Shown here in pieces: positions 1 through 11,867 of a DNA stretch of 64,000 nucleotides. The position numbers were made by a program, and so were the translations under genes. Source of the stretch: Gautieria morchelliformis (Eukaryota > Basidiomycota > Agaricomycetes > Gomphales > Gomphaceae); contig WHVA01000309.1 in the NCBI GenBank assembly GCA_015179125.1, forward strand, positions 1 to 64,000, given 5' to 3'. How positions within the stretch are numbered: position 1 is the first letter of the stretch; the number at the start of each line of letters is the position of its first letter. The notes beneath the pieces were generated by a model. That model saw nothing but the letters and a program-made list of their open reading frames with translations, ran no database searches and was not told where the DNA came from.

Positions 1-480
1 CAAAGATGAGGCTCTCGTGGCATACAAAGAGTATGACATGTGGTGTGACATGCAATTGAATGCTCATGTCAAAACATAACACTCTGAGAGAGGTGGTGAA
101 TACCTAGGAAAGGAGTTTATGCCGTACCTAAAATCAAAAGGTACTGAACAAAAGCTCACCAACACGATACACCCCAACACAATGGGGTTGGTCACCGAAG
201 GCTGCAACTGCAGCATCGTTGAATGTGTGTGAGCCTTGCTGCATGCCAGTGGATTGCTGAGATTATTGTGGGGTGAGGCTGCCTTTGGAACACCTGTGGG
301 ACCCTCTCCAATATGTATAATTAGAAGGTGGTGCTGGGTGGATGGTCCAAACTAGTAAGATATCGTTAGCAGTCAAGGTCTATACCTTGAATAGTACCTC
401 TGTTAATTCTGCCTTGTAGAAAAAAGGAGTTGTCATGTATGCCTGTGGACTCGACAAGAGCCTCACGTATTCCACCAACA
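1..480 (+). mobile_element. Ty1/Copia integrase relic
   Basis: Plus-strand frames read like the middle of a Copia integrase core, for example RGGEYLGKEF followed further on by HASGLLRLLWGEA, in the order seen in fungal Copia polyproteins. The piece enters from the left edge of the window and fades out before 500. It is a broken fossil with several disruptions and no LTR in view. Confidence 0.75.
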
Positions 481-959
481 AAGGCACGTGGTCCCCACCA
501 TGTGCATCTCTCCAACTTGTGTTGTCATCATTGTCTGCATTGTCCACAAAATGCCACCATCACCTTCATATTTTTTGATCTGCACTCTGAGTGCTCTCAG
601 TTATCCTAGCGCTCTCAGTTATCCTCTTGCTATGCTGCCTTCAAGGGCTCAAGTTTCACAGGAGGTGAAAGGCTGGACATCAACCTATCAAACTGATGGT
701 AGCATCCATACTCAGTATAGCGCTCAAAATAGCTTGCGCACATGCTGAATTGTCTGAACATTGAAAAGGTGTCCTCTAGACTAGCCGTCCAATTGCTCAC
801 ACTAGGTTGCATTAGATTCTACTTGATCTGAATGTCAGACTCTCAAGGAGATTGCTCAATCTATGGCAGCACACTTGATCAAGGGATTAGTGGGAACCAC
901 TACCTGCTGATGATGAACCCAAGTAAGTCATTGTCTGATATGACAAAGGCAGTCAACTG
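481..959. other. No gene recognised
   Basis: Short open stretches occur on both strands but none resembles a protein family I know. It lies between a Copia relic and a KDZ relic and is probably decayed transposon sequence. Confidence 0.4.
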
Positions 960-1990
960 ACTCTATGGAAGGCAATCAACCATAAATTGGTGAACACGAT
1001 GTGACCAAGTTGAGAGGACCAATGAAGCATGGGAAGCCCTGTATCCCAGCCTTGTTGAGGCTTATTTGCAGTGGGATTCCATCGGCATACCTGCTTCTGA
1101 ATCTGAGGCACTGCATCATCCACCAATTGAAACTGTCGGCATTTTTGGTATCTATGTTCAAGGCATGTTGTTCTGGCTTCTGAAGCCATTGCAGAATCTC
1201 ACAGCCATGTGTGATGAAGAGGGTCTGACAGCCACTATGGTCCGTCATGGTTACATGGCCAATGCACCACTTCACCTATGACATGGATTCTCTTTCATTT
1301 CACTTGAACTTTTTCATGTCTTAAACAGCCGTGCACTGCACCTGAGTATTCAGAAGTATGTCCAGAGCTTATGTTATCTGCAACAGGTGCTCTTTCATTA
1401 TCTTTATTTTATGCTATTATCATGACTGAATTTTTCGCAGTGAGCTTACCCCCTGCTTTGCGAGCCCAGTTCTCAGCGGCTTATGACACCTACCTCATGA
1501 TTTTACATCACATAAATGATAACCCAGTGCATTAATGATGTGTTAGCTTGCAATAGCATAGGGTGGTCACATAATAATCTGTGCCCACAATGCATTTCAA
1601 GTTTCCTCCTATCGCATCTCTCTAGTCCGTGACAGCATCACCCATCACGCCCCACCCTACGTGTCACTCGAGTCCACCAGCACAACTTGCCATATAAACA
1701 GGGCTCGACTGTGCTCACCTATAACGTGGACAATTCGATGGACTGCATGTGCTAGAAGATAGAAGATGAGCCCATCCTTAAATATTCTATGTTGGTTGCA
1801 ATGGATGGTAACTCTCTTCACTTAAGCATGTTGAGCCAGGTGATTGAGAAAAGACACTGCTGGGAAAACAGTGGTTTCCAAGAGTATTGAACAACCTGAC
1901 AGCTGGAGTCCAGACGCTGGTATCTATCTGACAGAGAGCCAAGTGGATTTGTTCAAAAAGTGGAATTATGATAAATATGCTGAGCTCAGT
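960..1990 (+). pseudogene. KDZ transposon, N-terminal CxC-type region fragment
   Basis: Successive plus-strand segments match the region before the catalytic core of basidiomycete Kyakuja-Dileera-Zisupton (KDZ) transposases: WEALYPSLVEAYLQWD, then MVRHGYMANAPLHL, then a helix ending IQKYVQSLCYLQQ, then LPPALRAQFSAAYDTYL, then DEPILKYSMLVAMDGN near 1770-1810. Between CYLQQ and LPPALR there is a credible intron of about 55 nt (GTGCTC to TTCGCAG, about 1386-1440), so this was a spliced gene. Stops lie between the blocks and no catalytic core follows, so it is a truncated pseudogene. The assignment rests on block order and wording remembered from the family, not on a search. Confidence 0.6.
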
Positions 1991-2109
1991 AAGTTAATTG
2001 GTGCACTACAATACTGCTTACCCATTCAATGGCAGGCACATTTATGTATATCAATTATCATCAAGCTTTGCACATACTTGATGTTCAGCTTCAGCTCTGA
2101 CCTGAGCAC

Positions 2110-2433
2110 ACCTCATGAGCCAGGCTGAGTTCCTGAACCCTCAGCTTCAGGAATTATCCTGCAATGGTGCCAGGGTCGTGGGTCGAGACGTGTGCATTAG
2201 GCAAGTACTGCAGAAGCATGGACTTGTTTCAGAAGTGGAGCGGGCATCCCTGACTTCAATCAGGGGTGTGAGGTATATAGGTAGTGTGCTGGCAGTGGAG
2301 ATCCTTAGCTTTTCCTCTTTGGATCCTCCTCTACCAGGTCAGTTGTATGTCACATAGGTAGCCCATTCATACTTTGGACCGCCTCTACCAGACTGCATGA
2401 CTTCTGCTGTCCAGGGAGAGTTGCCCTTACAGC
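2110..2433 (+). mobile_element. LTR 3' end, related to LTR-C
   Basis: The stretch ending AGTTGCCCTTACA near 2433 resembles 25190-25378 and, inverted, the end of the LTR at 26918. Shared landmarks are GGTGTGAGGTATATAGG and a run reading CTTAGCTTTTCCTCTTTGG. It precedes a Gypsy Gag relic and is probably what remains of its 5' LTR. Fossil. Confidence 0.5.
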
Positions 2434-2486
2434 AGGAAAAGCTCTTCTTGAAGGACCGGTAGTCTGGTCATGTGATCAAGCTATAG

Positions 2487-2859
2487 CACTGCAGGCATAT
2501 AAAATTTTTCTGGTCTGAAAAACTGTTCAAAAAACTGTAAAGATATTCCATACTTTTTTAGTGTTTTTGTTAGAATTTGTTGAGCAAGAAAATTGTAAAA
2601 ATGTTTAAAGTTTTTTCCAGGGGTTTTTATGTGTTTTTATATGTTTCTTTGTGAAAACACAAAGAAACCCATAAAAATCCCTGCAAAAAAAACTTTGAAT
2701 TTTCTTACAAATTTCTTGCAAATTTCTTGCTCAACAAATTCTAGCAAAAACACTAAATTTTGTCAAAGTTTTTTTAAATTAAAAACAAAAAAAAATTGGA
2801 ATATATTTACAGTTTTTGAACAGTTTTTCAGACAAGAAAATTTTTATATGCCTCCAGTG
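2487..2859. mobile_element. AT-rich foldback MITE
   Basis: A 373-bp inverted repeat. The left arm begins CACTGCAGGCATATAAAA, and the right arm reverse-complemented begins CACTGGAGGCATATAAAA. Pairing continues through CTGTTCAAAAA and on towards the centre, so nearly the whole element is palindromic. TA follows the right end and TAG precedes the left, suggesting a TA target duplication as in Tc1/mariner-type MITEs. It has no coding capacity. It sits between the LTR remnant and the Gag of a Gypsy relic. Confidence 0.75.
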
Positions 2860-2861
2860 TA

Positions 2862-3460
2862 GACAACTTTGGCATCAGCAACTCTGAGTCAGATTTGGGA
2901 ACCCTATCTGAGCACTCTGCACCTGACACCCCCTCCTTTGAAGTCATTCCTTCAGCCTTATGCTGTCCCTGAGTACCTCTTCAAATTCCATGATGATGGA
3001 TCAGTCCCAATGGATCCAGAATATTGAAAATGAGCTCTGCGCTAGCAGGGTGAAGAATGAGGAAATAGCAAACACACTACACCTCATCATGACTAAATTA
3101 GAGGTAAGAGTGATGGCCCAAGAACTGAGTAGAGAAGAAACATGAACCAAAGAGTTCAGGGGGTTTGAAGATTTGACAGAAGAAGCCAAGTGGCTGGTGA
3201 CAGGTTCGAGGCAAGGGAAAGTGAAGCCAGTGAGGCCCTGGGATTTCAATGGTGACCAAGAACAGGGCCGGGCCTTCCTGAACACCTTGACCCTATATTT
3301 CATGATCAGTGGAGATGTGTTCCCCTTGGACCAGGAGTGCATCCATTAGGCCCTGTCCTTTTCCAAATCTAGCTGAGCTGCACATTTCATGAACTGAGTC
3401 CTATGTGCCAAGGCAAAAACCCAAGCTCCACACTTTCAGACCTGCATTGAATTCCAGAAC
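2862..3460 (+). mobile_element. Ty3/Gypsy Gag relic
   Basis: The frame around 3220-3345 reads KPVRPWDFNGDQEQGRAFLN, the usual start of the capsid domain in basidiomycete Gypsy Gag proteins, followed by a segment like LTLYFMISGDVFPLDQE. The upstream stretch from about 2960 has the low-complexity look of the Gag N terminus. The copy is broken in several places and lacks pol. Confidence 0.7.
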
Positions 3461-4951
3461 CCCTGCATGGGTATTGCCACATTCCTAATCTTTCTCTCCT
3501 GCACCTCCTCTCTGGCTGATGAACTAGTACAGTATAAACAACCTGTCTAGCTAATCCCATCCCCATGTAACATACATTCAGTCTTCCTTTGCATTGCTGT
3601 TTCCTCCACTCTCCTGTCTGTCACTCAACTCCACTCCCCCAACCTCGCCCAGTGAAGTTACACATAGTTAAATACTATTATTCCCTGTATGAATAAATCT
3701 AGTAGCAATAAGACTTTACCTTATCATCTCACTTGGAAGCCACAGATTATGGCGACTATCATCTCTGGGCACATACATCCTTTGTACACATGTATACTTT
3801 CTATCTTGAAACTCTGCTCAATTCAACTTCACATTGAAGATTGAATTATTCTGCTATTAGTTACAGGACCCCAACTACAACAATTCTCTCCACATTCTGG
3901 AATTACCTCCACATGCTGCCACCTTGCCTCTGTGCTCTTGATGTGTGGAACCCTTGCATGCCCCAGCCACCTGTCTGTCTCTTCCAAGGCCACACCCACC
4001 CCTCCCATGCACCGGTACTATCCACAGTTGGCACTTGTGCCTGTTATTATATGGCAGAAGGACATTTCCCAGTCAGGACATTCATCATCTTACTCCTTTA
4101 TCATGAACTATTTTCCTATCTATCATTTTACAAGCTATGACCACATACTCCTATTATCACCATCATCTATTTAGCCTTGCCTGAAGTATTATGCATAGCG
4201 GGGCTTACAGCATCATTAGTGACATCATATTTCTATTTAGGAGTCCAAACTATCAGCAGCATCACCTTTCCCTATCCATAACCCTATTCACAACCCCTGT
4301 ATCTCACAGCTTAAATAGCTGGACTTTATACACACAATAAAACCACTTCTACATGATTTTCTGCCAGGCCTGCTTCGAGTTATAAGCCACCTAGGATTAT
4401 CTTCGGGTTTTTGTCACTCCATATTTCTAAACCTCGAGTTATAAGGCTTCATATTCTATTCCCATCACACAAAGCATCTCTGGATTATGTTTGTTTCCTC
4501 CTCACATCTTACACTAGAACACTGCTCATATCTTGCACTAGAACACTGCCTAAATCTTTATCACCATTCCAGTATCATCCACTCGACCTCATTATATTAA
4601 TCCAATTTATATTAGTGCCCCCATTCACCATCAGTCCCTTTGCCCAGGTTCTCATGTCAGTGGCAAGGAGACTTCTCACGGTGAGTGATACCCATGGCTG
4701 ACCATTTAAGATGTAGTGTGACAAGCATTGGGATAGTTGGGGGGTTTTGCTGCAGGGAAGGGGGGATGGACATACATACCCCTGGGGTTGGTGGGGGTAA
4801 AGGGTCTTTTCATTCATTGCATTGCATGCCAGCTGTGTTTGGCCGTGTATATCTCATCCACCCACTTTGTCCAGCTGCACTCTCCCTACATCCCTGTGCT
4901 GCCTGGGTCACCGAGTTGTAAGGCGACACATCATGAAGTTTTTGTAACTGT
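3461..4951. other. No gene recognised
   Basis: Pyrimidine-rich sequence with only short open stretches. Around 4300-4440 there is a TATA-like stretch and a repeated phrase (CGAGTTATAAG twice, 60 to 70 bp apart), which could be LTR remnants. I could not define ends or a target duplication. Confidence 0.35.
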
Positions 4952-5260
4952 TTATGTAATGGATCTTTCAGTCCCCTGTGACAGGTATATGATTGTTGAC
5001 TGTATCTTTGATCGCAGGCTGAGACAGTTCTGATCAGATCCCATCACCCTTCCTCCGGTGGCATGAATGTGCATCTTCAGAAGATGCACTGCTGGTTTTG
5101 AAATTGGCTGATTGTTAGCTTCCTCTTCTGCTGCTAGTCGCATATCTGCCTCGGTGATAGTAGCCAAGATATGTGCATCTGCCTCGAAATTTCTCCGACA
5201 CATTTGAATCCGAGTCAGTAGCTTCTCTGTAAAGATGATTCTGAGCACCTCCTCCTTCTG
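4952..5260 (-). pseudogene. Helitron-like helicase N-domain fragment
   Basis: A minus-strand frame of about 98 codons reads MCRRNFEADAHILATITEAD, then NQPISKPAVHLLKMHIHATG, then VMGSDQNCLSLRSKIQST. This matches the Helitron_like_N region of basidiomycete Helitron Rep/helicase proteins, which continues SDQxxxxxRSKIWST in intact copies. Neither the HUH Rep motif nor the helicase follows, so it is a fragment. A different part of the same kind of protein lies at 47239-47953. Confidence 0.65.
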
Positions 5261-6491
5261 GAACCTGCCCTCTGCACCATACAGGAACTACTTCGACAAT
5301 GCCATATTGGTGTCAGGTTCACCCTGTTGGGAGGAAAGGCAGTGGGTAGGATCAGCTGTGTTGTGGGGAACACAATAAAGTGAATTCCCAGTTCCACCAT
5401 GTCAGAACAATAACCGTATTGCCCCAACAGGTACACCCAACCCATCCAGATACTTCACCCACCCTGCCCAGCTGCATCACGCCCCACGTATGCTGCCCAT
5501 TGCTAGTAGCATGCACAACCACTACAAACCACTCCCACCATGTAGTCCCGCTGCCCTCCTGCCTGCCCACATGCCCTTCCCACATGGCCAGAGTCAGACT
5601 CACTGTTGCCCCTGATGCCCCACTCATGCCTGCACAATGAGCATCCCCCCTGGCTCTCTGTTTCCCCTCCCGCTTTCTGAAATGGGCTTTTTTTGTAGAT
5701 ATAAAATGACAACACACAGGCTCTTTCTAATGCATTATGGGACATGCCCGTGCACCTTGTTTTCACTCAATTTATTTATCATACACTACGGCAGCTAATC
5801 CTCTAAGGGATGTTAGTCCATCTTGGGACCTCCCTGCCTCAGGGCCAATGTTTGGCAATTCTTGACAATGGGCACTCGTTAGTTACGTGTGCTGTATTAT
5901 CTTACATGAGCCTGTCCCTCAAAGGATATAAATGGATAGAAAAAAAAAAAAAAAAAGGTGAATTCCAGAGAAGAAGTGAGGTTGAATGAGAGGTGCAGAT
6001 GCAAGGGGGTGGAAACAGAGAAGCAACAATGAGAAATAGAAGGTGTAGAGTGAGGCGACAAGCAGCATGTGGTGCGTGAAGGAACCCACACCACACAAAT
6101 ACAAAAACACAAAATAACGATGAGCCTGCTCATATTGCATCACCCATATCTTCCTGGACACAAATACCCATCACCCACCACAGCAACCCACCCAATGCTG
6201 GGCAACTGCACAATACGTATGCCAAGATAGCATGCAGATGTAGTGAGTGATGTGAAGCTAATCTGGGTCAGAGGTGAGCATAGATTATACTCTACTTACA
6301 TACCAAAGCCTTCACACATTTATGATGACCTTGTGTGAATTGTTAGCTTACATGGTAGATGCACTGCAGGACAGACTTTGCTCAAGAGAGACTATCAGAG
6401 GGTTGCTGCATGTAAACATGTGGGAAGTCAAATCACTAAGATAGCAGGATATACAATATCCATGTGTCAATGAGTGTTTGCCTTGGGAAAC
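5261..6491. other. No gene recognised; A18 tract
   Basis: No protein-like frame is convincing. A pure A run of about 18 lies near 5940-5957 and could be an old retroposon tail, but no body was recognised beside it. Confidence 0.4.
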
Positions 6492-9400
6492 TCATTCAGC
6501 CCCTCTGCATTGCATCCATGAAGTCCCATGCTCAAACTGGTTGAGATCAAGCTTTGTGAGTCCCTTTCCAATGACAACAGTATTCATGGGCCACCACAAA
6601 CCTGACTGAGACCAGGGTGGTACCCAGAATAAAAGTTCTTGAAGGCGAGTTGAGTAACCAGCCATTTTCGAGCCGTGAGTCATGTCGAAAAGGCCCTGCA
6701 GCTGTGCAAAGGACATTAGCGGATTTTGCATGTTCACACAAAGCAAGGTCACAGCTACTGACTAGTCTGACCTGCGAATGGTGCTGAAATGAGCTCTCCG
6801 GGGTCTGCATTCCACACACGGATCGTGTTGTCACCCGAGCCGGAGACGATGCGCTTACCGTCCTGCGAGAACGCCACGGACATGACGCTGGTGTGGCCTT
6901 TGAATGGTGCTGAAATGAGGGCCCCGGTGTCTGCATTCCACACGCGGATCGTCTTGTCACTCGACCCGGAGACGATGCGCTTGCCGTCGTGCGAGAACGC
7001 CACCGACCAGACGTAGTCGGTGTGGCCTTCGAATGGTGCTGCAATGAGCTCCCCGGTGTCTGCCTTCCACACACGGATCGTCTTGTCATCAGACCCGGAG
7101 ACGATGCGCTTGCCATCCTGCGAAAACGCTACCGACATGACGGGGCCGGTGTGGCCTTCGAATGGTGCTGCAATGAGCTCCCCAGTGTCTGCATTCCACA
7201 AACGGATCGTCTTGTCATCAGACCCGGAGACGATGCGCTTGCCGTCCTGCGAGAACGCCACCGACCTGACCGAGGCGGTGTGGCCTTCGAATGGTGCTGA
7301 AATCAGCTCCCCGGTGTCTGCATTCCAAACACGGATCGCGTTGTCATCAGACCCGGAGACGATGCGCTTGCCGTCGTGCGAGAACGCCACCGACCAGACG
7401 TAGACGGTGCGGCCTTCGAATGGTGTTGAAATCAGCTCCCCGGTGTCTGCATTCCACACATGGATTGTGGTAAGCAAACGCAGAGGCGATTCGCTTGCCG
7501 TCATGCGAGAACGCCATCGATAGGACGAGGCCGGTGTGGCCTTCGATTGGTCCTGAAATGAGCTCCCCGGTGTCTGCATTCCACACACAGATCATGTTGT
7601 CACCAGACCCGGAGATGATGCGCTGGTCGCCGTGCAAGAACGCCGCCCGCCCGACACCTGCGATGTGGCCTTCAAATGCTGCTGAAAGGACCTCCCTAGT
7701 GCCTGCATTCCACACACGGATGTCTGAGGACCCAGAGACGATGCGCGTGCCGTCGTGCGAGAATGCCACCGACGCGACCACGCCGGTGTGGCCTTCGAAT
7801 GGTGCTGAAATGGCCTCCCCGGTGTCTGCATTCCACACACGGATCATCGTGTCATTCGACCCGGAGACGATGCGCTTGCCGTCCTGTGAGAACGCCACGG
7901 ACACGACGCGGTCAATATGCCCTTTGAATGGTGTTGCAATGAGCTCCCCGGTGTCTGCATTCCACACACGGATCGTCTCGTCAAAAGACCCGGAGACGAT
8001 GCGCTTGCCATCCGGCGAAAACGCCACCGACGTGACGGGGCCGGTGTGGCCTTCGAATGCCGAAATGAGCTCCTCGGTGTCTGCATTCCACAGACGGATC
8101 GTCTCGTCATCAGACCCGGAGACGATGCGCTTGCCGTCGTGCGAGCACGCCACCGACCAGATGTTGTCGGTGTGGCCTTCGAATGGTGCTGAAATCAGCT
8201 CCCCGGTGTCTGCATTCCACAAATGGATCGTCTTGTCATCAGACCCGGAGACGATGCGCTTGCCGTCCTGCGAGAACGCCACCGACCTGACCGAGGCAGT
8301 GTGGCCTTCGAATGGTGCTGAAATCAGCTCCCCGGTGTCTGCATTCCACACACGAATCGTGTTGTCATAATCCTCGGTGAACCCGGAGACGATGCGCTTG
8401 CCGTCTTGCGAGAACGCCACCGAGCAGGCGCCGCCGGTGTGGCCTTCGAATGGTGCTGAAATGACCTCTCCAGTGTCTGCATCCCACACAAGGACCGTGT
8501 CCCAAGACCCAGAGAAAATGCGCTTGCCGTCATGCGAGAGCGCCACCGAGTCGACCCCATACGTGTGGCCTCCTCCCAGAACGGTTTGAATAGGTGGCCA
8601 CGTCGTCGCTTTCCCGGTCTCGATGTGGAGCAGTCGTGGAAATCGTGGAAGGTAAGTCTCGCATAGTTTTGACCTTTCAGGTGCAAACGGGAGTGCCGAC
8701 AAATAGAGATGGGGAGCACTCTGAGAGATTGCACCCCCAAATACACCTACAAAACTGTGGGTATCCATTCCGAATGCTGTAATGTCATTATCCTGAAGTT
8801 CATTAGACTCCCGTCGGAGTTCATAACAACTTGGGCACTGACCTGACTCCAGTCCATTATTGACGAGAGCGCGGCTGATGCATCGGGTACCTTCTTGATC
8901 AAACTCAAAACTTCCAGCCAGTAGAGTAGCTTAGTCTCGAAGAACTCCTTGACCTTTGCACCTAGACTCGGCGTAAATGTGGTGGCGCGAACATGGTCCG
9001 CCCAAAAACGGCAAGAGTAGGAAAGTTGTGAGGATATATACTTCTTGGTCCGTGTCGCCAAGTCGACAACGTCGTCATTACGCAGATGTGAAGTTTCAAG
9101 ATGACAAATGTTGAAACAAAGCTCATCCCTCATCACGCGCAAGGATGAGAGAGCAAGGCCGTCATGGTGCAAAGATGTGTCAATGTAGTATGGTCCACTC
9201 CGGCTGCGATCTGTCAAGAAGTCACGAAAAGAGGTGTGTAGCAGACTGATTGTGCCAGATTCTTGAGAAGGAAGGCTCAGCAGAGCACCCATAGGTCCAA
9301 CTATATCATGAACCTCAGTACCCGAGTCGTCTTCCTTGCACAATTTCTGCAGGGCAGACATCGAAAGCGGTTCCCTGGCTGCAAGCAAGCAGCCCATCAC

Positions 9401-11867
9401 CAAGTGAAAGCGATGCCTGAAATCGTCATCATCCATAAAGTCATCGTCATCGCCGAATATCTGCTTGAGAACACCGAGATATAGCTGATCCAGCCCGCTG
9501 AGGTTCTTGACCAAAAGTCTTTGAAGTTGGTTAACAGGATCCCGACCATACTTCCCATCTCCTTGGACAAATCGACAAGCTGTGGACACCCATTGAAAGT
9601 GACCCTCTGCTTTCTCGACTAATAATCGACACCAGCCATTGTTGGGCCATTCACGCTCCAGGGCCATAATATGACGTAGTTGGTCTTTCACAAAGAGAGA
9701 GACGTCATCGGCAGGGTTCGGGTCAATATCTGTGAGGGACCTAGAAAGCACATGCTTCCTCCCAACAAGGGCAGCCTGGATGTCTTGTTCGGCACGAGAG
9801 GTGATGAGAACGCGGAAGTTAGGCGGCAATTCTGCAGCTTGGTTGCCAAAGACATTCAAGAGATCCTTGCGAGATTTCTGGTCTCCGCTCTCATCCAATG
9901 CATCAATGACGATCACCGTTGGCCCGACGGTCGTTAGCCCATGGGCGGCGTCTAAAATGAACTTCTGGAACTGCCGATGAGGTATGCGTGTGGTCCGAAG
10001 CGCTGTCTGCTCTCCGACCACTTTCAGCAACGATGCTTTGCGTTGTGGGTCCATATCAGCCAGATCACGGGCAATAGTGCTAAAGAGATTGTCGGGGGAT
10101 CGCTCTGCCGGATGATCGCGGTCAAAACAGTATGATGATCCGAGACGTTTGAGTTTATAAAACCGTCGAGCGACCTCGTGAGCAATCGCAGACTTGCCGG
10201 AACCGGCAACATCATTCAAGAAAAATATCCGAGGAGCATCGTCGCTATCCTGGTTAGCCCAATCGCAGATTTGCCCAATAACTTTCTCGCGAGTACCCGG
10301 CAAACAGCCTTTTTTAGGATCGCATCCAGCCCCCGCTGCGTAGGGCATGTCAATCAGCAGAACTGCTCCAGCTGGTTGGAAGGTGTATTAAGCTCGGGAA
10401 ATGCCTCAAACCAGAAAATTCACATATGTCCCCGACAGCCTCCAGAACACGTAGTACCTTTATTTCGGTATGAATGACGGCGTGTTCCTGTAACGCCGCC
10501 CTGAGGCTGTTGAAGGTTTGCTGGTATTGTGTGACCGTGGTGTCGACATCCGACCATAGATTTTTCGCGGTTCTTTTCCCTGAACAAAGATCATCAGTAT
10601 GACCATCTGATACACTGGGTCTAACATACAGAAGTTCATGTCTTTGGCATAGTCGCGAATAAAGTAACCACACTCAAGCGTTTGACTCGTCAAGGATATG
10701 ATAAGTGGTTTTTGTGATTCAATTTCCTTCAACGGCTCTGCCAAGTGGACGAACGTATAGGCATCTCCCATAAGTTTCGCCAGCTTATTGACGCTATTGT
10801 CCCGGTCCCTCTGAGCAATGATCGTCTGGGCCAGACGTCAGATATGTCAATTCAGCTGGTGCATGGGATGGATCTACCTTTGGCACACTAGACAGGATAG
10901 ACCATGCCATTTTCGCGTAAGGATGGACCTAGGATCGAGGAAAACATGTACATGAGATGACCTGGGAGACCGCCGACGCTTGAACCATACCTCGGAGATC
11001 CCGTCCACGATCTCGGTAAACAGCTTGATCTTGTCCAGGAGTGGATCCCAAGCCGCCATTCTCGGGATGACAGTATTATTGGTGGCGGAAGATATGCCGT
11101 CGACCACATTCCCTGCTTCAATAACTCTGGATGGCGCTGGGTTCATACTATCGACCACTTTCGCGCCGCTGACTGCTTCGTTCAACTGGCCTTCCTGCGC
11201 ATCGTCGGGCGTCCCGAAAGACGTGATGGTGAACTCAAGGACAGTCTGAACCTTATGCATGTTCCCTGCCTCATCGTATTTACGCAGTTTGAGAGAAACG
11301 GCCGCTGAGTTCGATGATTACGTGTGCACTCAGTCGTTGAGCGACGAGGACTGACCTCCTGTTGCTTCGTTTTTAAGCAGTGATTCAATCCGTTCCTTCC
11401 CACCGCCAATGTACTCATCACCACCAAATGTACGATGCCTATAGACTTCGATGCCTAATACGGAACCCGCATTCAAGTCGTTGCTGGGCATGGTTTTAAT
11501 ATCTACGTGAAGATAACACTGGAATTAAACGCACAAATAGAACGACACATCCCATGAGGCAGTATTGCCTCTCGCAGCTACGGCAGTCTTCTTGACATCC
11601 TCATCGACAAAGAGTTTCACGTAATATTTGCCAGACCGTTTGCCGAACAGTCCAATATTGGGAGGGTGATTGCATTTCAAGTCTGTGGTCGACCGTCAAG
11701 AATCAGTATACGATGGACAGCGCAAACGAAAGAGACCTCCCTGCAACTTTGATTGCTGCAGGAATACTGCGGGGGGGGGGGGCGGGGGAGTGAACAGTTG
11801 GCTCAGTAGAAAAGTGATCGTGGACTTACGCTACTGTGCCCTTACCGTTTCCCTCAACGTTGTTCAT
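6492..11867 (-). CDS. NLR-type protein: C2, NACHT, 14 WD40 repeats (probably frameshifted)
   Basis: A STAND/NLR receptor of the type abundant in mushrooms, in which WD40 repeats are thought to sense a target and a NACHT NTPase to switch state. In minus-strand order it has: a C2-like domain (about 11690-11400; NIGLFGK, YYVKLFVDEDVK, GIEVYRHRTFGGDEYIG); a helical region with WDPLLDKIKLFTEIVDGISE and HPYAKMAWSILSSVPK; then NACHT (10348-8840) with Walker A NDVAGSGKSA, Walker B VIVIDALDES and FRVLITSRAE; then 14 WD40 repeats; then a tail with LFWVPPWSQSGLWWP and FEHGTSW. Introns near 50 nt fit at 10990-10929, 10877-10826, 10629-10580 and 10423-10372. The start at 11867 is tentative because exons 1-2 can be joined in more than one way. 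Two small indels appear, near 7475 between WD repeats and near 6650 in the tail, so this allele may be a recent pseudogene or carry sequence errors. Confidence 0.85.
6780..8580 (-). repeat. Tandem WD40-coding repeat array (14 units)
   Basis: Fourteen direct repeats of about 123-129 bp, each coding for a blade of the form SVAFSQDGKRIVSGS, then TIRVWNADTGELISAPFEGH. Many units are nearly identical at DNA level, while positions around the blade's variable strand differ (for example ASVR, DNIW, GPVT, DRVV, GVVA, VYVW, DYVW). Fourteen would make two seven-bladed propellers. The opposite strand is also open over much of the array because of the periodicity, and those frames are shadows. Confidence 0.9.

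Noticed and set aside
6989-8370. Long plus-strand open frames opposite the WD40 array, up to 291 codons
   Set aside because: They arise because the repeat unit is near a multiple of three. Their translations are repetitive shadows of the minus-strand WD40 repeats.
6780-8580. Regular direct repeats resembling a CRISPR-like array
   Set aside because: The units are about 126 bp, code for WD40 blades without unique spacers, and the genome is eukaryotic.
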